A stretch of DNA of 64,000 bases from Neolewinella persica DSM 23188 (GCF_000373105.1 NZ_KB890439.1:1-64000), one strand, 5' to 3'. Positions 1-9,189 are shown, counted from the first letter of the stretch. Numbers and translations are program-made. Notes: a model not told the origin generated them from the sequence alone.

Positions 1-213
1 AGCGTACATCTTTTTGAGACGTGCGTTTTCCTGCTGAAGCTTTTTAAGCTCGCGTTGAGTATCGTCTTCGTCAGTAGCTTTCTCCTTTTTCCAATTGTAA
101 AGCGTAGCTGTACTGATCTGATACTCTCGACACAGGTCGTCGATTTTTGCCCCGGCATCCCATTTGGCCAGGACCTCAAGTTTCTGAGACTTTGTGAATT
201 TACTTTTCCGCAT
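1..213 (-). CDS. IS3-family transposase OrfA (C-terminus cut by window edge)
   Basis: The first 71 codons are visible on the minus strand, starting MRKSKFTKSQKLEVLAKW. Residues 5-47 form a helix-turn-helix of the HTH_8/InsE type (CREYQISTATLYNWKKE), which binds the element's terminal repeats. Residues 55-71 begin a leucine-zipper-like coiled coil (LKKLQQENARLKKMYA) used for OrfA dimerisation. In IS3 elements OrfA is followed by an overlapping OrfB with the DDE integrase domain, made by -1 frameshifting; that part would lie left of the window. It is identified from the family pattern and not from the catalytic domain. Confidence 0.85.
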   Translation of the reverse strand, partial: MRKSKFTKSQKLEVLAKWDAGAKIDDLCREYQISTATLYNWKKEKATDEDDTQRELKKLQQENARLKKMYA

Positions 214-291
214 GTTGGCGCGATTTAGAGGGTGAGTAAGATAAGGTTATCTTTCTACTAAATCGTGGTGGCGTCTAATGGGAAGCGTACA
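1..291 (-). mobile_element. IS3-family insertion sequence, right-hand portion
   Basis: The element enters from the left edge. It carries the start of an OrfA-type transposase gene (1-213, minus). Reading the minus strand, it appears to begin at 291 with TGTACGCTTCCCATTAGACG, which resembles the TGTACTGCACCC-type terminal repeats of the IS150 group of IS3 elements. This end lies 78 bp ahead of the transposase start, a normal distance for such elements. The reading frame of the neighbouring protease-like gene loses family resemblance at this boundary. The other end and any target duplication are outside the window, so the exact boundary is inferred. Confidence 0.7.
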
Positions 292-809
292 CCACCGTGA
301 TTGTCATTTATGTCCTCCAGGAGTTGCTCCATTATTAGGTATAATTCCGGAGGGGCAGTGGTTGCAGTAACTTTATGTCGTGCATTTGTATAAACGGTGT
401 CCCAGTCGATGTCGTTGAGCTTGAAATAAGCGTAGTGTTCCTTGATGGTGGCCGCCAGCACTTCGAAATTGAAGACTGGGTCTTCCTGTCTGGCCTTCGA
501 TAGAGGCTGTTGGCAAAGCTCCGGGATTTGGTTAATTCTCGTGTATTGGTACTTGCTGTAGCCACTCAGCAGAGTGAGCGTATCCCCCTTCAGTCTGTAA
601 TTGCCCTGGTAATCTGCAACGCTCCCTTCTTTAATTGGAATGCAGGAAACTTTGGTAATGTCGTACAGCTGAAAACTGTCGGCCGTGATGTGGATGATTC
701 TTCCGTAGCCGAGTGACTCCCAGGAACCTTCAATGGATTTAGCCGGAGCTGATGACTGATGGCAAGAGTAGCAGAGTAAAAGAAGTACCGGGAGTAATCT
801 TATGTCCAA
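258..809 (-). pseudogene. S41-type (tricorn-like) peptidase, truncated by IS insertion
   Basis: The 183-residue frame begins with a lipoprotein-like signal (MDIRLLPVLLLLCYSC). A lipocalin-like region of about 85 residues follows (GSWESLGYGRIIHI). Then comes the N-terminal helical domain typical of Bacteroidota S41 peptidases (FEVLAATIKEHYAYF, IDWDTVYTNARHKVTA, LLEDINDNHGG). The frame then runs into the IS end, and the last roughly ten residues (VRFPLDATTI) are encoded by the element. The PDZ-like and catalytic Ser-Lys domains of the family are absent, so the product should have no peptidase activity. The missing 3' part may lie beyond the element. The start was chosen for its signal peptide. 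Confidence 0.72.
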
Positions 810-915
810 AATCGTAGCTGTTTTGATGCACCGGTGGTTAACAGGTACGGGTGTTTACGAGTAACACGATTTCGGTGATGCAAAGGTTACAGCCTATGGA
901 CGGTAACTGGGTGTG

Positions 916-1308
916 CTAAGAAAGATTTGCACTATCGAAGAATTGATCGTCAAATTGGCACAACATATGGTGGGTGATCGATCCGATAATTTCAAGCCCA
1001 TTATAGATGAGGGCTGGGTCTTCAACCAATGACCCATTCCAATCCTCAAAGTGTTTTGACAACATCAAATCACTTATTTTTTCTGATTTTGGGATCGAAA
1101 TTCTTCTCTTATGATCGAAATAAAATCGTTCTTCTTTGCTCGGAGTAATTAGCCTGCCGTTAAATTCTTCTAGAAAGATGTTCAGTTCTTTCCCAGGATA
1201 GGAGTATAAAACGTTGAATTCTATCTCCTCTGCAAGGTGGAGCCCTTTTTTCAAGAGGCTGCACCATCGTTGATCTTGTTCTTTTAGTTCGATTAGTTGG
1301 TGACTCAT
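916..1308 (-). CDS. hypothetical protein, 130 aa
   Basis: I do not recognise the family. The protein is soluble-looking, with no signal peptide and no membrane segment. It is rich in acidic and aromatic residues (EEIEFNVLYSYPGKELNIFLEEFNGRL, split here as LYSYPGKELN and FLEEFNGRL). The base composition is clearly more AT-rich than the neighbouring ahcY, which, next to an IS element, hints at acquired DNA. It could be a small immunity-like or cytoplasmic accessory protein, but nothing in the sequence shows this. The gene stands alone, 106 bp from the truncated peptidase start. Confidence 0.55.
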   Translation of the reverse strand: MSHQLIELKEQDQRWCSLLKKGLHLAEEIEFNVLYSYPGKELNIFLEEFNGRLITPSKEERFYFDHKRRISIPKSEKISDLMLSKHFEDWNGSLVEDPALIYNGLEIIGSITHHMLCQFDDQFFDSANLS

Positions 1309-1456
1309 TCAATTTTTTACTAGCCCAAGGTACTAGTTTGATGTGTTTTGTGGTATCCCTCCGCCTAGGGTTTTCCCAACTGCGACAACTCCCCCCCCTC
1401 TGTTCGACCCAACTTTAGCCAGCTCTTTCTTCCCTTGCTCCATTTATCCCTTTCTC

Positions 1457-1475
1457 TGCACCCGCGGCCCCGCCC
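1457..1475 (+). repeat. 19-bp GC-rich intergenic motif, copy 1
   Basis: Reads TGCACCCGCGGCCCCGCCC, a variant of the consensus TGCACCTGCGNCCSCGCCC. It lies 198 bp upstream of the ahcY start and points toward it. Confidence 0.75.
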
Positions 1476-1624
1476 CAAAAAGCAGCTGAGAAGGAAAGAA
1501 TAGCTTCCGCCATTAGGTCATTCCCGCCTTCCTTGTATTTAGGTGGGTGAGTAAGCGCAGTGTCACGAACGGCATATGTGTAAGCTTTTCATTTATTCAG
1601 TTATTCTCTCATTCAATTATTCCC

Positions 1625-1632
1625 TACCTTTG
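1625..1632 (+). promoter_or_regulatory. -7 promoter element of ahcY
   Basis: TACCTTTG matches the Bacteroidota -7 consensus TAnnTTTG and is followed by CGG. It lies 23 bp before the chosen ahcY start, which supports that start over the in-frame ATG at 1547, since 1547 would be upstream of the promoter. No good TTTG was seen at the -33 position. Confidence 0.6.
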
Positions 1633-1654
1633 CGGCTCCAAAAAAACGAAAAAT

Positions 1655-2968
1655 ATGTCCGCAACCGCAACCGCGACCAACTACAAAGTCAAAGACATCA
1701 AACTGGCCGCATGGGGCCGGAAGGAAATTCGCCTCGCCGAAGCTGAAATGCCCGGTCTGATGGCACTCCGCGAGGAGTTCGGGGCCTCCAAGCCACTGAA
1801 GGGCGCCCGCATCGCCGGCTGTCTTCACATGACCATCCAAACGGCCGTCCTCATCGAAACTCTCGTTGAGCTTGGTGCCGACGTTACCTGGTCCAGCTGT
1901 AATATCTTCTCTACCCAGGACCACGCCGCCGCCGCTATCGCCGCCGCCGGTGTGCCCGTTTTCGCCTGGAAAGGTATGAACGAAGAGGAGTTCAACTGGT
2001 GTATCGAGCAAACGCTCCACGCCTTCCCCGGTGGTGAGCCCCTGAACATGATCCTCGACGACGGTGGTGACCTCACCAACATGGTCTTCGACGATTTCCC
2101 GCACCTGGCGAAAGGCATCAAAGGCCTCTCTGAAGAGACTACTACCGGTGTACACCGCCTCTACGACCGGATGAAGAAAGGCACCCTGGTGATGCCCGCC
2201 ATCAACGTGAACGACTCCGTTACCAAGTCGAAGTTCGACAACAAGTACGGCTGTCAGGAATCTGCGGTTGACGCTATCCGCCGCGCTACCGACGTAATGA
2301 TGGCCGGTAAAGTTGCCATCGTCGCCGGCTACGGTGATGTGGGTAAAGGAACCGCTGCTTCCCTGCGTGGTGCCGGTGCCCGCGTGATCGTCACTGAGGC
2401 CGACCCCATCTGTGCCCTCCAGGCCGCTATGGACGGATTTGAGGTGAAGAAAATGATGACCGCCATCCACCGTGCCGATATCATCGTTACGGCAACCGGT
2501 AACTTCAACATTCTCACCGAGCAGCACTTCAAGGCGATGAACGATAAAGTCATCGTTTGTAACATTGGCCACTTCGACAATGAGATCGACATGGCGTGGC
2601 TCAACAAGAACTACGGTAACACGAAGGACCAGATCAAGCCGCAGGTTGACCTCTATAACGTTGACGGTAACGACATCATCATCTTGGCCGAAGGCCGCCT
2701 GGTGAACCTCGGTTGTGGTACCGGTCACCCCTCTTTTGTAATGTCCAACTCCTTCACCAACCAGGTGCTCGCGCAACTGGAACTGTGGGAAAACAGCGAC
2801 AACTACGAAAATAAGGTTTACATGCTGCCTAAGCACCTGGACGAGAAAGTTGCCCGCCTGCACCTCTCCAAGATTGGTGTTGAACTCGAAGAACTGAGCC
2901 ACGACCAGGCTGAGTACATCGACGTGCCGGTTAATGGCCCGTACAAGCCGGAGCACTACCGGTACTAG
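1655..2968 (+). CDS. ahcY: adenosylhomocysteinase (SAH hydrolase)
   Basis: The enzyme reversibly hydrolyses S-adenosylhomocysteine to adenosine and homocysteine, clearing the product inhibitor of SAM-dependent methylases in the cytoplasm. The 437-residue protein has the normal family length. It shows the substrate region ([18 protein letters not shown]), the conserved [12 protein letters not shown] segment, the NAD-binding Rossmann motif GYGDVGKG at about residues 225-232 and the C-terminal tail ending KPEHYRY that reaches the partner subunit's NAD site. An earlier in-frame ATG at 1547 would add 36 residues that look like non-coding DNA and lie upstream of the -7 element, so 1655 is chosen. 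The gene is monocistronic and ends at its own terminator. Confidence 0.97.
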   Translation: MSATATATNYKVKDIKLAAWGRKEIRLAEAEMPGLMALREEFGASKPLKGARIAGCLHMTIQTAVLIETLVELGADVTWSSCNIFSTQDHAAAAIAAAGVPVFAWKGMNEEEFNWCIEQTLHAFPGGEPLNMILDDGGDLTNMVFDDFPHLAKGIKGLSEETTTGVHRLYDRMKKGTLVMPAINVNDSVTKSKFDNKYGCQESAVDAIRRATDVMMAGKVAIVAGYGDVGKGTAASLRGAGARVIVTEADPICALQAAMDGFEVKKMMTAIHRADIIVTATGNFNILTEQHFKAMNDKVIVCNIGHFDNEIDMAWLNKNYGNTKDQIKPQVDLYNVDGNDIIILAEGRLVNLGCGTGHPSFVMSNSFTNQVLAQLELWENSDNYENKVYMLPKHLDEKVARLHLSKIGVELEELSHDQAEYIDVPVNGPYKPEHYRY

Positions 2969-2977
2969 GCTTTTGGT

Positions 2978-3008
2978 ATTATTGGTCTATTGGTCAGTTG
3001 GGCTGTTA
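2978..3008 (+). repeat. TATTGGTC-type short repeats
   Basis: Tandem variants of TATTGGTC follow the ahcY stop codon. The same unit recurs at 22561-22582 and forms a full hairpin at 46192-46262. Confidence 0.5.
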
Positions 3009-3021
3009 GACCGAAAAATAG

Positions 3022-3063
3022 AAAGCGCCGATCCTCGTTTTGAGGGTCGGCGCTTTGTTTTTG
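3022..3063 (+). terminator. rho-independent terminator of ahcY
   Basis: AAAGCGCCGA (3022-3031) pairs with TCGGCGCTTT (3047-3056), extended by CCTC/GAGG, and is followed by GTTTTT. It lies 54 bp after the ahcY stop. Confidence 0.85.
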
Positions 3064-3143
3064 ATGATAACTTGGTTGAGGGTATCCTCACCCGAAATGC
3101 TTGGGATTTAAGTTCTTCGGCGGAGACACCCTCAAGCATTTAC

Positions 3144-4424
3144 TCAATGTGCCCCCTGTTTCAACAAGTAAGCGACAATCTCATTATTTCCATTACGCAT
3201 AGCAGCGTTCAATGGAGACCCTTGACCATTGTTGCGAATATTGACATCTGCCCCTTTAGCAACAAGTAATTTTACGACGTCCATCTGTCCATTGCGTGCG
3301 GCGGCATTCAGTGCAGAGCCCTGTCCATTTGTCTGAGCATCGACGTCGGCACCGGCATCGATTAGCAGTTGAACGATTTCCTTGTTTCCATTTCGGGCAG
3401 CGGCGTTGAGGGGGGATCCCTGACCATTATTATGCACGTTCAGGTCGGCACCTTTTTCGATTAAATATTTGACGACCGCTGCTTGCCCGTTGCGGGAAGC
3501 CGCATTGAGTGCAGACCCCTGACCGTTGGTTTGTACGTTCAGGTCCGCACCGGATGCGATCAGCAATTTTACGGTAGCCAGGTTTCCGTTTCTGGCAGCT
3601 GCGTTAAGGGCTGATCCCTGTCCGTTATTCTGGATGTCGAGATTGGCACCCCGGTCGGCAAGCAACTTGATTACCTCATTATGACCATTGCGGGCAGCGG
3701 CGTTGATGGCGGAGCCTTGTCCGTTGGTCTGGCTGTTGATGTCCGCACCTTTGTCTAGCAGCAAGGCTACGGTCTTGACGTGCCCGTTACGAGCTGCGGC
3801 ATTAAGGGCTGATCCCTGGCCATTAGTTTGAGCGTTGATTTCCGATCCTGAGGCAAGGAGCACCTTCACCAATTCGTTGTGTCCCCCTCTGGCGGCAGCG
3901 TTCAACGCGGTGCCGTAACCATTGGAATTAGTAAGCACATCGGCTCCTTTTTTAAGCAGAAAGTTGACCATGTCCAGGTGGCCTTCTTCGGCCGCAGCAT
4001 TTAAGGGTGGGGCATCCTGACTGGCATAATTGTCAATGCTTGCACCTGCATCGATGAGTTGGTTTATGATGTCTAGATTGCCAGTACGCGCTGCAGATAC
4101 GATTGGCGTTCGGTCATGCGCTCGCCGCCAGGTAACTTCGCCATTGTCCTTGTTGATGGTTTCGTAGTCGGGGGTTGTGGTGACACAGTTGGCATCAACC
4201 GTTTTTAGCAGCGTTGAAATGTCTGCCATGTTTTCTTCCCGGATAGCTTTGTTTAATGCGGTACAGTCACTTTCTACTGTTGCTTCAGCCTCCAGTAGGG
4301 TAAGTGGTAGGGTAGCGGCATTTCCGAAAGCAGATGCAGGCCAAAAGAGATTTAGCAGACATAGCAGGGAGAAAGCTTTACTGGTGGTAGAGAGCATTGA
4401 AGCTGGAGGAGAGAAAGTTGTCAT
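3144..4424 (-). CDS. exported ankyrin-repeat protein
   Basis: The 426-residue protein has an N-terminal signal peptide; M10 at 4397 is a possible start, giving a hydrophobic core SLLCLLNLFWPASAFG. After a helical region with two cysteines come about ten 33-residue ankyrin repeats covering residues ~120-426. The repeats are strikingly uniform: the usual TPLHxAA signature is replaced by SALNAAARNG, preceded by TNGQG or NNGQG. Ankyrin stacks bind proteins, so a periplasmic or surface-exposed binding role is likely, but the partner is unknown. The last repeat ends KQGAH with no sorting domain. The near-identical repeats suggest recent expansion by slippage or unequal exchange. It stands alone, converging on ahcY. 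Confidence 0.88.
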   Translation of the reverse strand: MTTFSPPASMLSTTSKAFSLLCLLNLFWPASAFGNAATLPLTLLEAEATVESDCTALNKAIREENMADISTLLKTVDANCVTTTPDYETINKDNGEVTWRRAHDRTPIVSAARTGNLDIINQLIDAGASIDNYASQDAPPLNAAAEEGHLDMVNFLLKKGADVLTNSNGYGTALNAAARGGHNELVKVLLASGSEINAQTNGQGSALNAAARNGHVKTVALLLDKGADINSQTNGQGSAINAAARNGHNEVIKLLADRGANLDIQNNGQGSALNAAARNGNLATVKLLIASGADLNVQTNGQGSALNAASRNGQAAVVKYLIEKGADLNVHNNGQGSPLNAAARNGNKEIVQLLIDAGADVDAQTNGQGSALNAAARNGQMDVVKLLVAKGADVNIRNNGQGSPLNAAMRNGNNEIVAYLLKQGAH

Positions 4425-4726
4425 TGTAGTGGGCGTTTGGAGGAAAGAAGATGGTTTCTGATTAATTGTTATTAGGGGTACTTCCTTTTTTTAGAATGGT
4501 TACAGATGGGCCATGGGTTCTCTTTTATATCCACCGGGCGGTTAATCCTGGGACAGGTACTCAAATAAGTAGTGCAGGTTTTGAACCAACTCTTCTGAAT
4601 GGTATATACTTTATTCGACAGCCTGTTACTCTCTGGCCGAAGGCAATAGAGTAAGGAACTAAAATTCAGAGAAGGGTGAAATACCCCACTCTCACCTGTC
4701 GTTTTCTCCACAAATACCTTATTCCC
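4425..4726. other. intergenic region without a clear gene
   Basis: Some 300 bp separate two divergent genes. A short palindrome GGTTTTGAACC lies near 4579-4589, and a region resembling the flank of a decayed tRNA lies at about 4575-4650. No tRNA fold can be completed and no coding sequence is supported. Confidence 0.5.
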
Positions 4727-5383
4727 ATGCGTACACTACTTACCCTTGTCGCCTTGTGTTGCGGCCTTTCTGTATCCGCCCAATTCGGCGTAATCGCTAA
4801 CGCCAATTTTCACGAAACAAGATCCACCTTTCTTGATGGTTTGGAGGGCGCTGACCCACTGGAGCTGGAGAACGGCTGGGAAGTGGGCGTTAACTATTGG
4901 TTTCGTTTACCCCAAAAACGGGTAGAGTTTATGCCGACGGTTTACTACGGAACTACAAAATTTACGGGTAATCAGGACCAGGGTTTCTCAGAAGCAGGCT
5001 TCCAGTTCAAAGTGAACGTTTACCCTTTCGACTTTGGCGGCGATTGTGATTGCCCAACTTTCGGTAAGCAAGGCCCTCAGTTACAAAAAGGCTTTTTCGT
5101 CCAATTATCCCCAGGCTATGCCTTGTATATGCCAGAGGATAGTTTTGTGGAATATGAAAACAAGTCTGGCTTTACCATGGGCGGTGCCGTTGGTTTGGAC
5201 ATTGGCCTGAGTAACCTGGTAACGGTTACTCCTATGGTGGGCATTCGTTATGGCCTGAGCCCGTACGCTGATGTATTTTATACGGATGTCAATGGCCAGC
5301 CGCTTGGTATTGATGATCCATCACTGACGACCTTTCAGGCCGGTTTGCAAGTAAGCTTCCGGCTGGATCACCGCAAGTATTAA
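4727..5383 (+). CDS. outer-membrane beta-barrel protein
   Basis: The 218-residue protein starts with a clear signal peptide (MRTLLTLVALCCGLSVSAQ). The rest alternates polar and hydrophobic residues with frequent aromatic and glycine residues, as in small PorT/OmpW-like barrels of Bacteroidota (WEVGVNYWFRLP, FFVQLSPGYALYMP). It ends with strands predicted to close the barrel (FQAGLQVSFRLDHRKY). A CDCPTF segment near residue 105 may be a loop disulfide or metal site. Its function is unknown. The longer frame from 4676 was rejected because the signal peptide begins at 4727. Confidence 0.75.
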   Translation: MRTLLTLVALCCGLSVSAQFGVIANANFHETRSTFLDGLEGADPLELENGWEVGVNYWFRLPQKRVEFMPTVYYGTTKFTGNQDQGFSEAGFQFKVNVYPFDFGGDCDCPTFGKQGPQLQKGFFVQLSPGYALYMPEDSFVEYENKSGFTMGGAVGLDIGLSNLVTVTPMVGIRYGLSPYADVFYTDVNGQPLGIDDPSLTTFQAGLQVSFRLDHRKY

Positions 5384-5418
5384 CACGCTTTGCCGTCGTA
5401 ATTTCCCGGCAACAGTGA

Positions 5419-5449
5419 TTTGGATGCTCATCTCCTGATTGTACCTTAG
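5419..5449 (+). promoter_or_regulatory. promoter of the ilv leader/operon
   Basis: TTTG (5419-5422) and TACCTTAG (5442-5449) are separated by 19 bp, matching the Bacteroidota -33 TTTG / -7 TAnnTTTG arrangement with one mismatch. Transcription would start near 5456, about 15 nt before the leader peptide. Confidence 0.6.
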
Positions 5450-5470
5450 TGGTGTTATAAGCATTAACTC

Positions 5471-5548
5471 ATGTCGCAGTTGCTCTTTATTGTGGTTCTT
5501 ATTGTACTGGTGGTGGTTCTACCCACCCCTTCCAGGAAAGCCGCATAG
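5471..5548 (+). CDS. ilv leader peptide (25 aa)
   Basis: This short reading frame starts MSQ, continues [14 protein letters not shown] and ends PTPSRKAA. Thirteen of the 14 residues from 4 to 17 are Ile, Leu or Val. It lies between a promoter-like sequence and a terminator hairpin directly ahead of ilvD. This is the arrangement of branched-chain amino-acid attenuation: a ribosome stalled in the I/L/V run would leave codons 22-25 free to act as the antiterminator segment. The role is inferred from this architecture. Confidence 0.8.
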   Translation: MSQLLFIVVLIVLVVVLPTPSRKAA

Positions 5549-5598
5549 CTTAACGCAACCGACAAAAGCCGCTTTCCTCTACAGGGAAGCGGCTTTTT
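5534..5598 (+). promoter_or_regulatory. ilv transcription attenuator (antiterminator plus terminator)
   Basis: Terminator: AAAAGCCGCTTTCC (5564-5577) pairs with GGGAAGCGGCTTTT (5584-5597), a 14-bp stem with one G-T pair and loop TCTACA, followed by T residues to 5598. Competing structure: AGGAAAGC (5534-5541), inside leader codons 22-24, is perfectly complementary to GCTTTCCT (5571-5578), the 5' arm of the terminator. Two further GC pairs follow beyond one mismatch. A ribosome reaching the stop codon at 5546 would cover the antiterminator and allow termination; stalling at I/L/V codons would allow read-through into ilvD. Confidence 0.82.
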
Positions 5599-5621
5599 CT
5601 TTACCCCACCTTTTGGAAATT

Positions 5622-7304
5622 ATGTCTCACAACCTAAACAAGTACAGCAAAAACGTTACCAGTAATCCGGAGCAACCAGCTGCCAGGGCCATGCTTTATG
5701 CCACTGGGATGGATGATGACGATATGGAGAAAGCGCAGATTGGCGTGGTTTCCACCGGCTGGGAAGGTAACCCTTGTAATATGCACCTGAACGGACTGGC
5801 CGAGGATGTGAAGCAGAGCATCAATGAGCAGCCGGACCTGATTGGTCTGATGTACCATACCATTGGGGTTAGTGACGGCATCAGCATGGGAACCGACGGC
5901 ATGCGTTACAGCCTGCCCAGCCGCGACGTGATTGCCGATAGCGTAGAGACCGTAGCTGGTGCGCAATGGTACGATGGCCTGGTAACTGTAGTAGGCTGTG
6001 ATAAGAATATGCCCGGCGCCATGATCGGCATTTCCCGGTTAAACCGGCCCGCCATCCTTATGTACGGCGGCACCATTAGCCCGGGGTGCTACGAAGACGA
6101 AAAACTGGACATTGTATCCGCCTTCGAAGTGCTGGGTAAATACCGGACTAACGAAGTTGACGAAAAGAAATATAAGGGCGTCATCCGTCATGCCTGCCCG
6201 GGCTCCGGGGCGTGTGGCGGGATGTACACAGCGAATACTATGGCTACGGCCATCGAGGCGATGGGTATGTCATTGCCTTACAACAGTTCTATCCCAGCCA
6301 ACCATCCGGACAAAAACGCAGATTGCCGCCGGACCGGTGAATTCATGCGAAACCTGCTGGAGAAGGACATTAAGCCAAGCGACATCCTGACCCGGAAGTC
6401 CTTCGAAAATGCCATGGTAACGATCATCGCCCTTGGTGGCAGCACCAACGCAGTGCTGCACCTGCTGGCAATGGCCCATGCGGGAAATGTTGATATCACG
6501 ATCGATGATTTTCAGAAAGTAAGCGACCGGGTGCCGTTCATTGCTGACCTCAAACCTAGTGGTAAGTACGTCATGGAAGACCTTTACCTGGTGGGCGGCG
6601 TGCCTGCGGTGATGAAGGAATTGCTCAAACACGGTTTGCTGCACGGTGATTGCCTTACCGTTACGGGTAAAACCCTGGCGGAAAACCTGGCGGAAGCCGA
6701 ACCCCTGAAGGAGGGACAGGACATCATTAAGCCTTTCGATCAGCCGATTAAGGAAACAGGACACCTGCGCATTCTTTACGGAAATCTGGCCACCGAAGGC
6801 TCGGTAGCAAAGATCACGGGCAAGGAAGGATTGCACTTTATGGGCCCCGCTCGTGTTTTTAACTCGGAACTGGAGGCCAATACCGCCATCGGTAAGCGCG
6901 AAATCGTAGAAGGTGACGTAGTGGTTATCCGCTATTCCGGCCCGCAGGGCGGGCCCGGTATGCCGGAAATGCTGAAGCCAACGAGTGAAATTATGGGCCA
7001 GGGCCTCGGCAAAAAAGTAGCGCTCATCACCGATGGTCGTTTCAGCGGCGGCACCCACGGGTTCGTGGTGGGCCACATCAGTCCCGAAGCCATGGTTGGT
7101 GGGCTGATCGGCCTGTTGGAAGATGGAGACATCATCCGGATCGATGCGGAGCAAAACATATTAGAGGCGGAGCTCGATGAGGCCACGATCGCCGAACGGC
7201 GGGCAAAATGGACGGCACCCGAGCCACGGGCAAAATTCGGCGTCCTTAAGAAATACGCTAAGTCAGTTAGTAGCGCCTCCCTGGGGTGCGTTACCGACTT
7301 ATAA
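5622..7304 (+). CDS. ilvD: dihydroxy-acid dehydratase
   Basis: The enzyme dehydrates 2,3-dihydroxy-isovalerate and 2,3-dihydroxy-3-methylvalerate to the 2-keto acids that precede valine, leucine and isoleucine. The 560-residue protein has the family length. It has the Fe-S ligand regions [11 protein letters not shown] and [15 protein letters not shown], a Mg-binding region, and the C-terminal hallmark [19 protein letters not shown]. An upstream in-frame ATG at 5439 would read through the leader and terminator region, so 5622 is chosen; it begins [11 protein letters not shown], 24 bp after the terminator T-run. It is the first gene of ilvD-ilvB-ilvN and appears to be controlled by the attenuator. 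Confidence 0.97.
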   Translation: MSHNLNKYSKNVTSNPEQPAARAMLYATGMDDDDMEKAQIGVVSTGWEGNPCNMHLNGLAEDVKQSINEQPDLIGLMYHTIGVSDGISMGTDGMRYSLPSRDVIADSVETVAGAQWYDGLVTVVGCDKNMPGAMIGISRLNRPAILMYGGTISPGCYEDEKLDIVSAFEVLGKYRTNEVDEKKYKGVIRHACPGSGACGGMYTANTMATAIEAMGMSLPYNSSIPANHPDKNADCRRTGEFMRNLLEKDIKPSDILTRKSFENAMVTIIALGGSTNAVLHLLAMAHAGNVDITIDDFQKVSDRVPFIADLKPSGKYVMEDLYLVGGVPAVMKELLKHGLLHGDCLTVTGKTLAENLAEAEPLKEGQDIIKPFDQPIKETGHLRILYGNLATEGSVAKITGKEGLHFMGPARVFNSELEANTAIGKREIVEGDVVVIRYSGPQGGPGMPEMLKPTSEIMGQGLGKKVALITDGRFSGGTHGFVVGHISPEAMVGGLIGLLEDGDIIRIDAEQNILEAELDEATIAERRAKWTAPEPRAKFGVLKKYAKSVSSASLGCVTDL

Positions 7305-7355
7305 TTTATTGCGGCGCGAACGCAGGTGCATTATTAAGAATTTAAAGCAAGGTTT

Positions 7356-9107
7356 ATGAGTACTACGGCAACCCTTACTTCTTCGAACGGCCAGGCGCCT
7401 ACCACCACCCGGATGAACGGCGCTGCTGCCGTGTTGCAATGCCTGGTCAACGAAGGCGTCAACACCATCTTCGGCTACCCAGGCGGCGCCATTATGCCTA
7501 TTTACGATGCGCTGATCGACTATGAAGACCGACTGCAGCACATCCTGCCCCGTCACGAACAGGGAGCAATCCATGCCGCCGAAGGCTACGCCCGGATCAA
7601 GCGCGAAACCGGCGTTTGTATGGCCACTTCGGGCCCCGGCGCCACCAACCTGATCACCGGCCTGTGCGACGCACAGCTGGATTCTCTTCCTTTGGTGGCC
7701 ATTACCGGTCAGGTTCCCGGCTTTCTGCTGGGAAGCGATGCCTTTCAGGAGGTAGACGTCATCAACAGTACCATCCCCGTGACAAAGTGGAACTACCAAA
7801 TTACCGATCCTAAAGACATCGGTTGGGTAATGCGGAAGGCTTTCTATGTGGCAAATACCGGACGGCCTGGCCCAGTGCTAATCGACATCACCAAGGACGC
7901 ACAACTGGCGATGGTGGATTTTCATTATCCGGAACAGTTGCCCATCCGGAGCTACGTCCCGTACAATAAGCCTAAAACCAGCCAGCTGGAAGCTGCTGCA
8001 GCGCTGATTAATGGCGCGAAACAACCCATGATCCTGGCCGGACACGGCATCCATATTGCCCACGGCCAGAAAGCGTTCCTTGAATTCGTGAATAAGACCG
8101 GAATTCCGGTCGGTGTTACCTGCCATGGCCTGTCAACCATCCCTAATTCGCATCCGCTGTTTACGGGAATGCTGGGGATGCACGGCAATTATGGCCCCAA
8201 CTTCCTCCAAAATGAGTCCGATGTAATTATTGCCATCGGTATGCGCTTCGATGACCGTGTGACGGGTAAGCTGTCGGAATACCTGCCAAACAGCAGAGTG
8301 ATTCACATCGAGGTGGATCCGGCAGAGATCAACAAGAACGTGAAGACCGAGGCTCCAGTGCTTGGTGATGCTAAAGAGGTCTTGGAAAAATTACTTCCAC
8401 TGGTGGATCAAAAAACTTACCCTGCCTGGGTTGCCCGCTTCAATGAATGTGAACGCATTGAGCATGAACGGGTGATTCACGAAGCGATCAGGCCAACCGA
8501 AGACGGACAAATCCGGATGGGGCAGGCGATTCGCGAAGTCAGTAACCAAACCGAAGGTAAAGCCATTGTTTGTACTGATGTAGGCCAGCACCAGATGATG
8601 GCCGCACGGTATTACCAGTACGAGGGCCACGACCAGTGGGTCAGTTCCGGCGGAGCCGGAACAATGGGCTACGGATTGCCCGCCGCCTTTGGTGCAAAGT
8701 ACGCCGATCCCAGTCGCCAGACGGTTGCCTTTATCGGTGACGGCGGATTCCAAATGACCCTGCAGGAACTAGGCCTCTGTGCACAGTGGAACGTGGGGGT
8801 CAAAATCGTACTGTTAGACAACAACTTCCTCGGCATGGTTCGCCAATGGCAGGAGCTGTTTCACAATGAAAGGTACAGTTCGGTAGAACTGGTGAACCCC
8901 GATTTTGTCACCATTGCAAAAGGTTTCGGCGTCCCCGGCAAAACCATTCGGGACCCTAAAGACGTCAAATCTGCCATTGCGGAGATGCTGGGGCATGATG
9001 GCCCCTACCTGCTGCACGTTCACACGGTGAAACTGGATAATGTATTTCCGATGGTACCCAGCGGTAAGTCTGTTGCAGAGGTGATTCTGGGGCCGGAAGA
9101 CCTCTAA
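7356..9107 (+). CDS. ilvB: acetolactate synthase, large (catalytic) subunit
   Basis: A thiamine-diphosphate enzyme joins pyruvate with pyruvate or 2-oxobutyrate in the first common step of Val/Leu/Ile synthesis. The 583-residue protein has the three expected domains. The N-terminal Pyr domain has the catalytic Glu in [15 protein letters not shown]. The central domain binds FAD. The C-terminal PP domain has the Mg/ThDP motif [12 protein letters not shown] with [15 protein letters not shown]. It lies 51 bp after ilvD, presumably in one transcript. The start at 7356 precedes a 20-residue polar extension before the conserved domain. Confidence 0.96.
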   Translation: MSTTATLTSSNGQAPTTTRMNGAAAVLQCLVNEGVNTIFGYPGGAIMPIYDALIDYEDRLQHILPRHEQGAIHAAEGYARIKRETGVCMATSGPGATNLITGLCDAQLDSLPLVAITGQVPGFLLGSDAFQEVDVINSTIPVTKWNYQITDPKDIGWVMRKAFYVANTGRPGPVLIDITKDAQLAMVDFHYPEQLPIRSYVPYNKPKTSQLEAAAALINGAKQPMILAGHGIHIAHGQKAFLEFVNKTGIPVGVTCHGLSTIPNSHPLFTGMLGMHGNYGPNFLQNESDVIIAIGMRFDDRVTGKLSEYLPNSRVIHIEVDPAEINKNVKTEAPVLGDAKEVLEKLLPLVDQKTYPAWVARFNECERIEHERVIHEAIRPTEDGQIRMGQAIREVSNQTEGKAIVCTDVGQHQMMAARYYQYEGHDQWVSSGGAGTMGYGLPAAFGAKYADPSRQTVAFIGDGGFQMTLQELGLCAQWNVGVKIVLLDNNFLGMVRQWQELFHNERYSSVELVNPDFVTIAKGFGVPGKTIRDPKDVKSAIAEMLGHDGPYLLHVHTVKLDNVFPMVPSGKSVAEVILGPEDL

Positions 9108-9146
9108 GCATGCTACCGAATGATCGGCCAATTGTACAACTTTCTC

Positions 9147-9189
9147 CTTTTGCGTGCGCTGCGCGCACTGCATTCAGCGCGTGCTTTTT
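9147..9189 (+). terminator. imperfect hairpin with T-run between ilvB and ilvN
   Basis: GCGTGCGCTG and CAGCGCGTGC pair at 8 of 10 positions around 9152-9183 and are followed by TTTTTT. It may reduce read-through or act as an internal processing site. The pairing is imperfect, so termination strength is uncertain. Confidence 0.4.

Larger units (their letters stand above)
1309..1654. other. intergenic region upstream of ahcY
   Basis: This 346-bp stretch contains no convincing gene. It holds a C-run (1388-1397), one copy of the 19-bp GC-rich motif (1457-1475), a half-element of the GAATG/ATTCTC hairpin family (about 1585-1623, CATTTATTCAGTTATTCTCT) and a -7 promoter element just before ahcY. 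Confidence 0.6.

Noticed and set aside
1613-2956. Long open frame on the strand opposite ahcY
   Set aside because: It mirrors ahcY, whose codon bias (G/C in third positions) removes stop codons on the other strand. No protein family or start signal supports it.
4550-4660. Possible tRNA gene or tRNA remnant
   Set aside because: A GGTTCAAAACC sequence on the minus strand resembles a T arm, but no acceptor or anticodon stem can be drawn.
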